From contig CP136067.1 of the NCBI GenBank assembly GCA_032622095.1, positions 38,855,549 to 38,919,548 on the forward strand: a DNA stretch of 64,000 nucleotides. The letters run 5' to 3'. Source of the stretch: Siphonodentalium dalli (Eukaryota > Mollusca > Scaphopoda > Gadilida > Siphonodentaliidae). The position numbers were made by a program, and so were the translations under genes. The notes beneath the pieces were generated by a model. That model saw only the letters and a list, made by a program, of their open reading frames with translations, was not told the DNA's origin and searched no databases. Below, piece after piece: positions 1-11,168 of this stretch (position 1 is its first letter; each line of letters opens with the position of its first letter).

Positions 1-57
1 TTATCCCATATCTATAAATAGCTTACCGTGTGGTTTATGAACAGAACAAAAGGTTTT

Positions 58-615
58 GTAAGACTATAGGTTCATAGAATTACACAGACAAAGACCCTGT
101 GTTTCAGACAATAGATCCATAGAAATATACAGACAAATGGTCCCGTATTTAAGACAACAGATCCATAGAATTACACTGACAAAGGGTCCCAGAATTAAGA
201 CAATAGATTCATAGAATTACACAGACAGAGGCCCCGTATTTCAGACAATAGGTCCATAGAAATACACAAAGGCTCCGTATTTCAGACAATAGATCCATAG
301 AAATATACAGACGAAAGGTCCCGTATTTAAGACAACAGATCCATAGAATTACACTGACAAAGGGTCCCATAATTAAGACAATAGATCCATAGAATTACAC
401 AGACAAAGGCCCCGTATTTCAGACAATATGTCCATAGAATTACAGACAAAGGCCCCGTGTTTCAGACAATAGGTCCATAGAATTACACAGACAAAGGCCC
501 CTTATTTCAGACAATAGGTCCATAGAATTACACAGACAATAGATCCATAGAAATACGACAAAGGGCCCCAAAATTAAGACTATATGTTCATAGAGACAAA
601 GGCCCCATAAAATGA
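58..615. repeat. Minisatellite, ~46-bp unit, about 12 copies
   Basis: Head-to-tail degenerate copies of a unit containing ATAGATCCATAGAATTACAC followed by AGACAAAGGCCCCGTATTTC. The period is about 46 bp, with a few shortened units (for example near 260 and 430-450). Copies differ by scattered substitutions, so this is an older array. No open frame runs through it. Its left edge is close to the window edge, so the array may be longer. Confidence 0.9.
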
Positions 616-959
616 GGCCGCAATATAGACTGTCTACCTGGATCTTAGTATGCTTAATCTACCCTCAATATTCTATAGACACGTAATCGATTAGAGAATG
701 AACATCGCTCGGTTAGATTATATGTCCAAATAAGGCCATGGAGACCTATCATATTCCAAGTACATAACATTTATGCATAGTTTTAATATGTTATAATTTG
801 AAAGGAAATTTGCCTTATATATAACAAATACGACTGCTTTAAACCAGATTTTGACATTCTAAATGATACAAATGCTTGCATATTAGTCAAAGTGAAGAGT
901 GAGGGCGCATTTTTTAAAGTAAATAACACCGTATCATTAACAGAAACGAAACAATCGAC

Positions 960-2000
960 CGCGGGTTACAATACTACGAGCGTCTGTTTTGATGGACACG
1001 CTGCATTATATTTAAATGAGGTGTACCTTTAAGGTATAATAGTCCGCTATTATAGGAAATGGGAGCCATTTATGAAGTGAATAACAATCAATACCTTCAT
1101 TTCCTACATGAGTACCTCGAATGAATACGTGACGTATAATTTGAAAGACCCAATGAATTAAATGAACTTTATATGGTTGATACGTCCAACCTGATATGTA
1201 ATGTATTATCTGATTATATAATTTCCGAAAGTGACGTGTGCCTTTAAGGCACGTGACCCAAATGTGGTCCAGCGTATGACGCATTTATGAAGTGAATAAC
1301 ACAACGATTACCTTCATTTCGTACAGGGTTACCTCGAATGAACACGCTACGTATAACTTACAAAACGATGGGACCTTCAGATAATTTTGAAAATAAAGAG
1401 CGTTTTATTAATGAATAATTAGGTTTAAATCACGGGTACCTTTAAGGTATGTGAACCAAATGTAGTGTATCGTCTGAATCATTTCTGGAGTAATGACAAA
1501 GCAAAACCCTACATTCATACATTGCTGCATCGAATTAACCTGCGTTTAAATTGAATACCATTTTGTTTAAATGAGCTTACTATGGTTGATATGTTCAACC
1601 ATATATGTAATGTGTTAACTTGTGCATCGAATGTACGCGTGACGTATAACTTTAAGGCTAATATGCTAAGAGATGTTGTCATTTAACGTCCATGGTGGCA
1701 ATTTCATATGAATGAAAGCATGCATATTGCTAAAATCAATATCAAAATTCAGACAATTTTGAAAATAAAGAGCGTTTTTTATTTATTATTTATAGTTCCA
1801 TTAGGTTTAAATGCTTAATTTTAAACATACTTTAGTAAACGATAGAGATTCAGACACTTTTTGAAAATAAAGAGCGTTTATATCGATGGATACGCTGAAT
1901 TAGGTTAAAGTGACGTGTACCTTTAAGGTAAGTGTCCACAAGTATAATAGTACGCTATATGAACCATTTATGAAGTGAATAACAATCAATAACTCCATTC
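960..2000. repeat. Degenerate long-period repeats
   Basis: The phrases GTGTACCTTTAAGGTA, CATTTATGAAGTGAATAACA and CATACATTGTTGCATCGAATG recur near 1020-1110, 1235-1330, 1430-1530 and 1910-2025 at irregular spacing of a few hundred bases. This looks like an eroded tandem or nested repeat. The short open frames here follow the repeat and are not genes. I see nothing in 616-960 or in 2030-2540. Confidence 0.6.
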
Positions 2001-2544
2001 ATACATTGTTGCATCGAATGGACAATGTCAGACGGGACAGGTGGAGATAACTTCAATTTGTTTACAAAGAGTGCATATGTCAAATCTATTATCGATTGTC
2101 CAATTGATTGACGCGCATTGAGTAAAAATTTCAAATGAATTAGATGAAAGCAGATTTTCGAACTGTTCACGCTGTTTCTTTATGATAAACTTTATATAGT
2201 AAATGCAACTGTATATAATAGCGTCTATTGAATATACGCTAGATGTTTGCCAAATGACATGTTGTCTGATAAAACAGATAAACTTTTGAATATAATTATT
2301 TCCACAATGCTCGGTTTTCATATTCTAAGAACGCGCGATTTGTGATTCATTTAACCTCCGGAAGGCTCGAATTTTATATGATGTTTAAACATACTGTTGG
2401 ACGGGAGTGAAATGGTCATATATACACACAACCCATGTATGATTATGTTTGTTAATTGACATTTTGGAAAGCAAACGAGATTTAAGAGAATTTCAATAAT
2501 TATAGCAGTTACACATTCATCATATACATGTGTTGCTCATGTGT

Positions 2545-2820
2545 GAGGGTGTGTGAGGGGAACATTCAACCAGAAAAACGCAGCTAACATTCAACCAGAC
2601 AAAACTGCTAATATTCAACCATCGAACGCAGCTAATGGTCAACCAGCAAATGTAGCTAGCATTCAACCAGCGGTTACGGGTACGAAAGTTTACTGAAATA
2701 TAATTAATAAGCTCCAAAATGACCATCAAAACGGCCCTTCTTCACATATTCAACCAGACATAGCAGTTAATATTCAACCAGACATAGCATTTAATATTCA
2801 ACCATCAAATGCAGATATGA
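2545..2820. repeat. Short repeats built on ATTCAACCAG
   Basis: ATTCAACCAGACAAAACTGCTAAT and variants recur with a period near 24 bp from about 2560 to 2660 and again from 2745 to 2815, separated by an unrelated stretch. The core word is TTCAACCA. Confidence 0.75.
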
Positions 2821-2869
2821 ATTCCATTGTTCGGGGAACGTGTGGTGTGGGTGAATAAATTAGTCAGGT

Positions 2870-3300
2870 TTGGGCACGCTTTCGAAAACGCGCGGTCTAA
2901 GCAGGTGCACGAGGCGTGCGTGACGCTAAATAATTGTGGCGGGACTCCATTGTTTCAGGATAGCGTGGTCTAACCAGGTGCACTATTCCATTGTTTCAGG
3001 ATAGCGTGGTCTAACCAGGTGACTATGCAGGTGCATCGAAAACGCGCGGTCTAAGCAGGTGCACGATTCACGTGTGGTTCTATCATTGGCGCTCGGTTAT
3101 CAGAATAATTCTGGTGGCCATTGTTGTTCGAATAAGGAGGAGTTTCGGTACCCTATCATATAATTAAGAATGAGCGACTTTAATTAATTAAAACCTATCA
3201 AATAATTAAGAACGAAAAGGAGGGGCTTCATTAATTCATTCTACCTATCATATAAGTGAGAAGGAAAAGGATGGGGTTTCATACAATAAGGACCCCTAAT
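2870..3300. repeat. Two small direct-repeat clusters
   Basis: GCGTGGTCTAACCAGGTGCA and the variant ACGCGCGGTCTAAGCAGGTG alternate between about 2885 and 3065. From about 3160 to 3290, CCTATCATATAATTAAGAA-type units of about 60 bp repeat three times. No coding potential is seen. Confidence 0.65.
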
Positions 3301-3437
3301 AAACCCCTACCATTGGCCCATTAAGACAATAGGGCGAAACAAAGGGGGACAAAGGACCCATTGACGCAATGTGGAACCTTTAGAAATGGGGGGACCTTAA
3401 GACACGCCCCTTTTAGCCCCAACCAGACGTCCTATCA

Positions 3438-3543
3438 TCATGTATTCTCTTATATACATGTATGTGAGGCTCCATTTTCGAGAGAATGCATTGGCACAGG
3501 GTTTTAGCCAAATTTCAGGAAGCTCCAGTCATGCAAGGGTTAA
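3438..3543. mobile_element. Fragment of piggyBac-like MITE (family M1)
   Basis: Shares TGTATTCTCTTATATA, GAGAATGCATTGGCACAGG and CAGTCATGCAAGGGTTAA with 16930-17165. It ends at a TTAA (3540-3543) directly preceded by GGG. Known piggyBac-type elements duplicate TTAA and begin with CCC, which fits an end reading 5'-TTAACCCTTGCATG on the other strand. The left part is missing. Confidence 0.55.
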
Positions 3544-5229
3544 GTTTTGATTAAACTTTGGCATCCTATTGGACTTATTGAACATTGATTGGTAATGTTA
3601 CTGTAACAGTAATGTTTATCAGGATTGTTAGCATGCAATGCCATTCTTTCGTATAAATTAATTAACTCACAGAATATCGAAAGACCAGATGTGAGTATAA
3701 TATAAATTGATCACCCCATTTTATGCAGGGATACAAAAAAACATAACAAATGCTATGCTTTAAAGTCAACATGGACAATTAAAAGTAAACAATCTGATTT
3801 GATGGTCTCCATATCATCAGATTCCAACAACAACATTTCTTCAAAAGACGCTTTAGTTATCAGAATCGATTAATTACCAAAACATAATGCTAACCACTGT
3901 CAACTCTAGTATAACATTTTCCGAAACGTGTTATATATCAACATTTTGTTCAACGAAACTTTGTATCAAGAGTATGTCAGTCGGCTCGTCGAATATTTGC
4001 TAGGCCGGCAAATATACAAGGTGGTGAAAAATAACTAGGGTGAGTTCCTCGACTCGAGTCAATTATTATTACCCATGAAGCCAAAGAAATGGTAATAGAG
4101 GAGCGTGAACTCGGATTATCTATCATTAAATGTACATGTATGGTACATGTATAAGCCACTTTAAGCTTCTTGTACAGATAATAAACATTACTTGGTGATA
4201 CAGCAGGTTGACAAAGATAAAGGAACATTAGAATATTTTGATTCTGTTATGGATTTTAAGGCCTGTATGTGTACATGCATCTGATTATATTGCCATACTG
4301 CAATAATTTGCCACATAAAAGTTCACATCCTTCAGATAAGCTCAGAAACAAGGCTTGAGACTGATCCATGGGTACTGTTGTGCTTTGTGCAGAGATATGC
4401 AACTGGTAAATCTCCAAATTCTGGTCAATGTAGTATGAAGTATAACAAAGGTTATGCATACACTGGATGCCATAGTGCACATTTTTCTGAGACTCAGTGA
4501 AGCATACAGGTACATGTATGTTGTAGAATTGAATTCACTAACTTCACTTGACAAGATTTTCACCACATAAGTCTGTATGTAGATGTCACTGATCGATCTC
4601 CATCAAGGAAGGAATGGATACATATATGTGTCATTTTTGCCTTTGATGAACACATTGGTCATCATCTGGTTATATATTAAAGCCTCCCCTTCACTGCATT
4701 AGTTACCAGGTATGCATGGTACTGGATTCAGTGCATACTGTCCGTTGATATACATACGGTACATGTATATAGCCAAGACTCACTGCCACAAAGCATCAAC
4801 TCACATTATGTAATGCATGCACGAATACCGATAACATCTACAGTACATGTATCCGGTACATGCACACCGAATAACATTTGAAATCCTTCCTCATCCAGTC
4901 TTGGACAGAATTAATAATATTGGTATTAAGAGTCATCAGTATCTGCAAGAAACACTCAGGAAACATGAATCTATGATTGGTTACCAGAAATCAGGCCTTG
5001 AATGAAATTTTGATGTCTCAATCCAGTCAAGCAGCTCCTCCTGTCTGAAAAAAAAAATTTGAATGCTTGTAATGACATCAGAAAAGAGGAATGACTGACA
5101 ATGTACATATTAATAAGATGCACCATCCAAATTGATCACCCGGGGGGGGGGGCAGTTATAACAGTAATGATATCCAGTCAAACGCTGCATGTTGGTCAGA
5201 ATCAGCTACAAATACATGTATTATATACC
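3544..5229. other. Intergenic stretch, no gene seen
   Basis: AT-rich DNA with several ACATGTA words and a poly-G run near 5143. The short open frames around 3977-4566 overlap on one strand and show no recognisable domain, start context or splice pattern. Confidence 0.6.
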
Positions 5230-5510
5230 GGTGTAACAGGATATCTCCCCCACTCTGGATACCCCCCCGCATGAATGACTAAAATAAAATTTAACTCATT
5301 TGATATCTGTTGCTTTAACAAATAAAAATTAAATAAAAAACAAACTTAAATCTCATAAAACATTATTTCTGGCCATTTCAGGGTCAAACGATATCAAATG
5401 AGTGAATTATCTTTTAGTCATATATTGGGGAATGTCCAGGGTGGGGGAGGAGATATCCGAGGACATTCGCAAATAGCCAGATATCCAGACAGGAGATGAC
5501 ATGTTACACC
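5230..5510. mobile_element. MITE with long terminal inverted repeats
   Basis: The left end reads GGTGTAACAGGATATCTCCC and the right end is the reverse complement, finishing with TGTTACACC. Inside, GGATATCTCC...CTGGA...TGACTAAAA...ACTCATTTGATATC at 5240-5311 is mirrored at 5390-5459. The arms cover most of the element and leave a short AT-rich centre. No coding sequence. Confidence 0.75.
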
Positions 5511-5595
5511 AGTATCTGTACAAATTACTCCTAAAAAATCCAGCTATAGGTACCGGTATCATAATGGCGGTATGATATCACATTGGTCTTGTAAA

Positions 5596-6648
5596 TCTCA
5601 TATATATTTTTGAAGACCTCTGTATGTTTGTATGTTTGTCTGTCGTTTATACAAATCTACGATTCTCGACCGATCGGGACGAAACTTGGTACGTGTGTGT
5701 AGTTTGACCAGGCGGTGGACGTTGTCGTATTGGCGAGTCCGTGCAGCGCCCGTGCAGCGCATGCCAGACGAGATATCGGAAACGGGTGGAGCTATCGACT
5801 TGAAATTTGGCATGTGAATGTATCTTGCCCCGGATACGAATTTTATCGGGTCGCCGAGCCCGTGCGATGCCAGCTTCGCGCATGCGCAGACGAGATATCG
5901 GAATCGGGTTGAGCTATCGACTTGAAATTTGGTTTTTGGATAGCCCGGACAACGTCGGTCTCATCGACTTGAAATTTCCTATGTGAATGTATCTTGCCCC
6001 GGATACGATTTTTAACGGGTCGCCGAGCCCGTGCGACGCCAGCTTCGCGCGTGCGCAGACCAGATCTCGGAAACGGGTTGAGCTATCGACTTGAAATTTG
6101 GTTTTTGGATAGCCCGGACAACGTCGGTCTCATCGACATGAAATTTCCTATGTGAATGTATCTTGCCCCGGAAACGATTTTTATCGGGTCGCCGAGCCCG
6201 TGCGACGCCAGCTTCGCGCGTGCGCAGACCAGATCTCGGAAACGGGTAGAGCTATCGACTTGAAGGATACAGATTTGTCTGTATGTTTGTCATTTATACA
6301 AATCTACGATTCTCGACCGAACCGGACGAAAATTGGTACGTGTGTGTAGTTTGACTAGGCGGTCGTCATTGTCGTATTGGCGAGCCCGTGCGGCGCCCGC
6401 TTCGCGCATGCGCAGACGAGATCTCGGAAACGGGTGGAGCTATCGACTTGAAGGATACAATTTTTATCGGGTCGCCGAGCCCGTGCGTATGTGAATGTAT
6501 CTTGCCCCGGATACGAATTTTATCGGTTCGCCGAGCCCGTGCGACGCCAGCTTCGCGCATGCGCAGACCAGATATCGGAAACGGGTAGAGCTATCGACTT
6601 GAAATTTGGTTTTTGAATAGCCCGGACAACGTCGGGCTCATCGGCTAG
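5596..6648 (+). mobile_element. Non-autonomous Helitron, element 1 of the chain
   Basis: Starts with TCTCATATATATTTTTGAAG right after an A (5595). It ends with a hairpin (GCCCGGAC at 6620-6627, loop AAC, GTCGGGC at 6631-6637) followed by TCATCGG and CTAG at 6645-6648. TC at the 5' end, CTRR at the 3' end, a subterminal hairpin and insertion between A and T are the known Helitron hallmarks. The body consists of direct repeats of about 171 bp (for example 5918 and 6089) holding CGGGTCGCCGAGCCCGTGCG, GCTTCGCGC and TGCGCAGAC, with internal degenerate copies of both ends. No transposase. The small open frames in both strands are by-products of the GC-rich repeats. Confidence 0.85.
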
Positions 6649-6969
6649 TCTCATATATATTTTGAAGACCTCTGTATGTTTGTCTGTCTGTATGTTTGTT
6701 TGTCATTAATACAAATCTACGATTCTCGACCGATCGGGACGAAACTTGGTACGTGTGTGTAGTTTGACCAGGCGGTCGACGTTGTCGTATTGGCGAGCCC
6801 GTGCGGCGCCGCTTCGCGCATGCGCAGACGAGATCTCGGAAACGGGTGTAGCTATCGACTTGAAATTTGCTATGTGAATGTATCTTGCCCCGGTTACGAA
6901 TTGTATCGGGTCGCCGAGCCCGTGCGACGCCAATCTTTTCTGATTTCTTGATTACCATTGGAGTTCCAC

Positions 6970-8960
6970 ATCTCGGAAAAGGGTTGAAATGTATTAATCA
7001 CAAGCATATCTTCACTAACATTCATCCACTAAAATCTGGTCAATAATAACGAAATTGTGCCGTCATCATTCACCGGCAGCCCTCGATACATGCAAGAAAA
7101 AACAAGACTTTATACTTTACGTTTTGTGCATTTGTTCATCCATTATGCAAGAAAAAACAAGACTTTATACTTTACGTTTTGTGCATTTGTTCATCCATTA
7201 ATTAATCACAAGCATAGCTTCCCCTATTCTGGCGTGAACTGTCAACTGTGAAAATGCATTTCTATTAGAATATCAGAGAGCTACTGTGAAAATGCATTTC
7301 TATTTGAATATCAGAGCTATTGCAAAAAAGAAATACAAGCGACATAATTAATTTATTCAATTGCATGCCAGTAAAGTGTAATGGCTGTAAGAATGTTAAG
7401 GAGGAATTAAAAAAAAATAGCGAAATTGTGCCGTCATCATTCACGATACATGCACGAAAAGACACAAGTCTGTATATAATCATCAACATTCATCCATTAA
7501 TTAATCAGAAGCATATCTTCCCCTATTCTGGCGTGAACTGTGAAAATGCATTTCTATTAGAATATCAAACATGATATAGACGCTCTTTATTATTTCCATA
7601 TCAGGAATCCGTTCACAGATAACGCTCTTTATATGTTGGGATGCGCTCTCCTTGAATCAGAGCTTCGTGGAATATCTTTTCTGATTTCTTGATTACCATT
7701 GGAGATCCACATCTCGGAAAGTCTGGAGCTATCGACTTGAAATGTATTAACCAGAAGCATATCTTCCCCTAAGACTTTATGTTATCAGAACAAGGACAAT
7801 TCTTCCCACTAACATTCATCCACTATAATCTGGTCAATAATAACGAAATTAATAGCGAAATTGTGCCGTCATCATTCACCGGCAGCCCTCGATACATGCA
7901 AGAAAAAACAAGACTTTATACTTTACGTTTTGTGCATTTGTTCATCCATTAATTAATCACAAGCATATCTTCCCCTATTCTGGCGTGAACTGTCAACTGT
8001 GAAAATGCATTTCTATTATAATATCAGAGAGCTACTGTGAAAATGCATTTCTATTATAATATCAGAGCTATTGCAAAAAAGAAATACAAGCGACATAATT
8101 AATTTATTCAATTGCATGCCAGTAAAGTGTAATGGCTGTAAGAATGTTAAGGAGGAATTCCAAAAAAATTAGCGAAATTGTGCCGTCATCCAGAAGCATA
8201 TCTTCCCCTAACACTTTATGTTATCAGAACAAGGACAATTCTTCCCACTAACATTCATCCACTAAAATCTGGTCAATAATAACGAAATTGTGCCGTCATC
8301 ATTTCTATTAGAATATCAGAGCTATTGCAAAAAAGAAATACAAGCGACATAATTCATTTATTAAATTGCATGCCAGTAAAGTTCTATTATAATATCAAAC
8401 ATGATATAGACGCTCTTTATTATTTCCATATCAGGAATCCGTTCACAGATAACGCTCTTTATATGTTGGGATGCGCTCTCCTTGAATCAGAGCTTCGTGG
8501 AATATCTTTTCTGATTTCTTGATTACCTTTGGAGTTCCACATCTCGGAAAAAGGTGGAGCTATCGACTTGAAATGTATTAATCACAAGCATATCTTCCCC
8601 TAAGACTTTATGTTATCAGAACAAGGACAATTCTTCCCACTAACATTCATCCACTAAAATCTGGTCGATAATAACGAAATTGTGCCGTCATCATTCACCG
8701 GCAGCCCTCGATACATGCAAGAAAAGACAAGACTTTATACTTCATGTTATCAGAAAAAGGACAATTCTTCCCATTACCACAGCACATTTCCTCAACATTC
8801 ATCCAGTTTGTGTCATTTTATGGCTTGAATCAGGTCATTTTCGGCTTTTTTCGCTTCCAAAATGTATTAATCAGAAGCATATCTTCCCCTATTCGGGTGT
8901 TAACTGCTGGTCGCCCCTGACGAGATTGGTCGCCCCTGACGAGATTCCACCATGAGAGAA
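6970..8960 (+). repeat. Scrambled direct repeats in the Helitron leader
   Basis: Blocks recur in different combinations: GTGCCGTCATCATTCACCGG (about 7055, 7866, 8685, shortened at 7429), TTAATCACAAGCATATCTTC and relatives (about 6995, 7202, 7499, 7750, 7955, 8200, 8578, 8867), GAAAATGCATTTCTATTAGA (about 7250, 7288, 7540, 8000, 8039) and GATATAGACGCTCTTTATTA (7573 and 8403). The CCGTCATCATTCACCGG block through ATACATGCAAGAAAA matches the element's own coding sequence at 10858-10900, so at least three pieces of the Rep gene lie upstream of it. No long open frame. Confidence 0.75.
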
Positions 8961-9149
8961 TCGAAACTTCACTTTAAATGCCCATCATTGTAAGTGATGT
9001 CGGGCAATGTCCCACGCAAATTTATCTTCAGAAATTTTCGAACTTTTCAGAAGTTTTTAGTATTATCTCGGTTCCCTCGAAGTTCATATAATTTGAACGG
9101 CCCTTCTGAGGGCCACTATTAGCGCAAGGAACTCGATAATACATAGAAA

Positions 9150-11168
9150 ATGCCCCCGAAAAAGCGGAAGCTCATAGGCCGCACGAGTAACAATACACGT
9201 GCGAAACAGATTTGTCGTGATAACGAAACTGACGAACAGCGCCAGTTGCGGCTGGATGCCGTTCGCCAGTCGACGGCCCTTTCCAGGGCGTCAGAAACTG
9301 ACGAACAGAGCCAGTTGCGGCTGGATGCCGTTCGCCAGTCGACGGCCCTTTCCAGGGCGTCAGAAACTCACGAACAGCGCCAGTTGCGGCTCGACGCCCT
9401 TCGCCAGTCGACGGTCCTTTCCAGGGCATCAGAAACTGACGAACAGAGCCAGTTGCGGCTGGATGCCGATCGCCAGTCGACGGCCCTTTCCAGGGTGTCA
9501 GAAACTGACGAACAGAGCCAGTTGCGGCTGGATGCCGATCGCCAGTCGACGGCCCTTTCCAGGGTGTCAGAAACTGACGAACAGAGACAGTTGCGGCTGG
9601 ATGCCGTTCGCCAGTCGACGGCCCTTTCCAGGGCGTCAGAAACTCACGAACAGCGCCAGTTGCGGCTCGATGCCCTTCGCCAGTCGACGGCTCTTTCCAG
9701 GGCGTCAGAAACGGTTGCACAAACGGAATTGCGTCGACGAAACGACCGAGTCGCTACTGCAAATGCCACAGAAGAACAGCAACGTCTCAACGTTATTAGT
9801 TGGGGAAAAGCAGCCATGAATTACAATCCATCCATCGATTATACATCTCACGACTCTCTCCGAGTTGGCCAATTGATGGTTGTTTGTGAGCACTGCTCTG
9901 CTTTGAGGTGGCCCACCGAACCCTTAGGTTTCTGCTGTTCTCGTGGGAAGGTCTCCCTTCCGATTCGCCCAGACCCACCACAGCCCCTGAGAGGCCTACT
10001 TAGTGGCGATTTACCAGACTCGGAACATTTCCTCCACAACATCCGCCGATATAATTCGGCTTTCCAAATGACATCGTTTGGAGCTAATGTAATAACCGAA
10101 GGTGGTTTTATGCCAACATTCAAGGTTCAGGGCCAGATCTATCACATAATTGGCTCGCTCCTACCTACAGCCGAACAACAACCCCGATTTTTGCAAGTCT
10201 ACTTCATCGATGACCACCATGACCAGGCAAACCTTCGAGCATCCGATAACCTTAAACCTCATCTGATCATCGCAATCCAAGACATGTTGCACGCGCACAA
10301 CTCTTACATTACTAGCTTCAAGTATGCCATTGAGTCTAATCCCGGTCCGAATCTCGATGTTGTCATCAATGCTGATAAAAAGCCTTCAGATGCACACCGT
10401 GGCAGGTTCAATGCCCCAGCTTGCAATGAACTTGCAGTGGTCATGACCGGGCAAGAACATGGAGCGCGAGACATAGTAATTAAGTCCCGTGATAACTCAA
10501 TCAGGAGGATTTGCGAGACACACAGGTCATATGACCCTCTACAGTACCCTCTAATGTGTGTGCGTGGTGAAGATGGCTATCGCTTGGGGATCCAACATGC
10601 TGTCGGTCGAAAGAATGTCTCGTGCAATGATTTATATGCTTACTATTTCATGGTAAGGAGCAATTCTTTCAACCACTTACATCGGAGTAGGAATCTGTTC
10701 AATCAGTTTGCTGTCGACATGTATGCTAAGGTTGAATCTGAGAGACTATTTTACATTCGTTCACACCAGCGTGAATTACGAGCAGATTCCTACATTCATC
10801 TCCGAGACAGCATCAATAACGATCAGACAGAAGGCCATGGTCAACTTTGTATACTTCCGTCATCATTCACGGGAAGTCCACGATATATGCAAGAGAAGAC
10901 ACAGGACGCCTTGACGTATGTGAAGAATCTCTTTGTCACGTTTACATGTAATCCCAAATGGGAGGAGGTCAAGAGAGAGTTGTTCGAGGGCCAGGCACCA
11001 AGGGACAGACATGATGTGGTTGCCCGTGTTTTCCGCCTGAAACTTCAGAAACTCGTGTTTCTGGTGAAGAAATGTCATATATTCGGGCAATCATTATGTG
11101 ACATGTACACCATTGAGTGGCAGAAGAGGGGCCTCCCCCACTCACATCCTCATATGGTTACAGGATAA
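9150..11168 (+). CDS. Helitron protein, N-terminal part (repeat region and Helitron_like_N/Rep start)
   Basis: First of two overlapping frames that together make a RepHel transposase; 672 codons. The start is MPPKKRKLIGR, whose PKKRK is a likely nuclear signal. Seven exact 69-bp units (9225-9707) encode a 23-residue charged repeat with core DEQRQLRLDAVRQ. A unique region with Cys pairs (CEHCSALRW and FCCSRG, zinc-ribbon-like) follows from about residue 220. The Helitron_like_N domain runs from about residue 495 (NSFNHLHRSRNLFNQF) through LPSSFTGSPRYMQE and LFVTFTCNPKW. The frame ends just after GLPHSH, whose H664/H666 form the HUH metal-binding motif of rolling-circle Rep proteins. The next residues are out of frame and meet a stop, so the protein is truncated unless the reading shifts. 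Family assignment is secure; function as a nicking enzyme is family knowledge. Confidence 0.9.
   Translation: MPPKKRKLIGRTSNNTRAKQICRDNETDEQRQLRLDAVRQSTALSRASETDEQSQLRLDAVRQSTALSRASETHEQRQLRLDALRQSTVLSRASETDEQSQLRLDADRQSTALSRVSETDEQSQLRLDADRQSTALSRVSETDEQRQLRLDAVRQSTALSRASETHEQRQLRLDALRQSTALSRASETVAQTELRRRNDRVATANATEEQQRLNVISWGKAAMNYNPSIDYTSHDSLRVGQLMVVCEHCSALRWPTEPLGFCCSRGKVSLPIRPDPPQPLRGLLSGDLPDSEHFLHNIRRYNSAFQMTSFGANVITEGGFMPTFKVQGQIYHIIGSLLPTAEQQPRFLQVYFIDDHHDQANLRASDNLKPHLIIAIQDMLHAHNSYITSFKYAIESNPGPNLDVVINADKKPSDAHRGRFNAPACNELAVVMTGQEHGARDIVIKSRDNSIRRICETHRSYDPLQYPLMCVRGEDGYRLGIQHAVGRKNVSCNDLYAYYFMVRSNSFNHLHRSRNLFNQFAVDMYAKVESERLFYIRSHQRELRADSYIHLRDSINNDQTEGHGQLCILPSSFTGSPRYMQEKTQDALTYVKNLFVTFTCNPKWEEVKRELFEGQAPRDRHDVVARVFRLKLQKLVFLVKKCHIFGQSLCDMYTIEWQKRGLPHSHPHMVTG
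9225..9707 (+). repeat. Seven 69-bp coding repeats
   Basis: GAAACTGACGAACAG or GAAACTCACGAACAG recurs at exactly 69-bp steps (9225, 9294 and so on to the degenerate eighth start at 9708). Units are almost identical at the DNA level, including third codon positions, which points to recent expansion or gene conversion. The unit length is a multiple of three, so both + and - strand frames stay open; the open - strand frame here is a side effect. Confidence 0.95.

Noticed and set aside
5598-6958. Several short open frames with Arg-rich residues on both strands
   Set aside because: All are translations of the GC-rich Helitron end repeats, in conflicting frames.
9225-9707. CRISPR-like regular repeats
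   Set aside because: Contiguous coding units without unique spacers, in an animal transposon. The same holds for the arrays at 58-615 and 20095-20292.
9172-9720. 182-codon - strand frame and 206-codon + strand shadow frame over the Helitron repeats
   Set aside because: They exist only because the 69-bp unit is a multiple of three; no family signal, and the frame of the Helitron protein explains the sequence.
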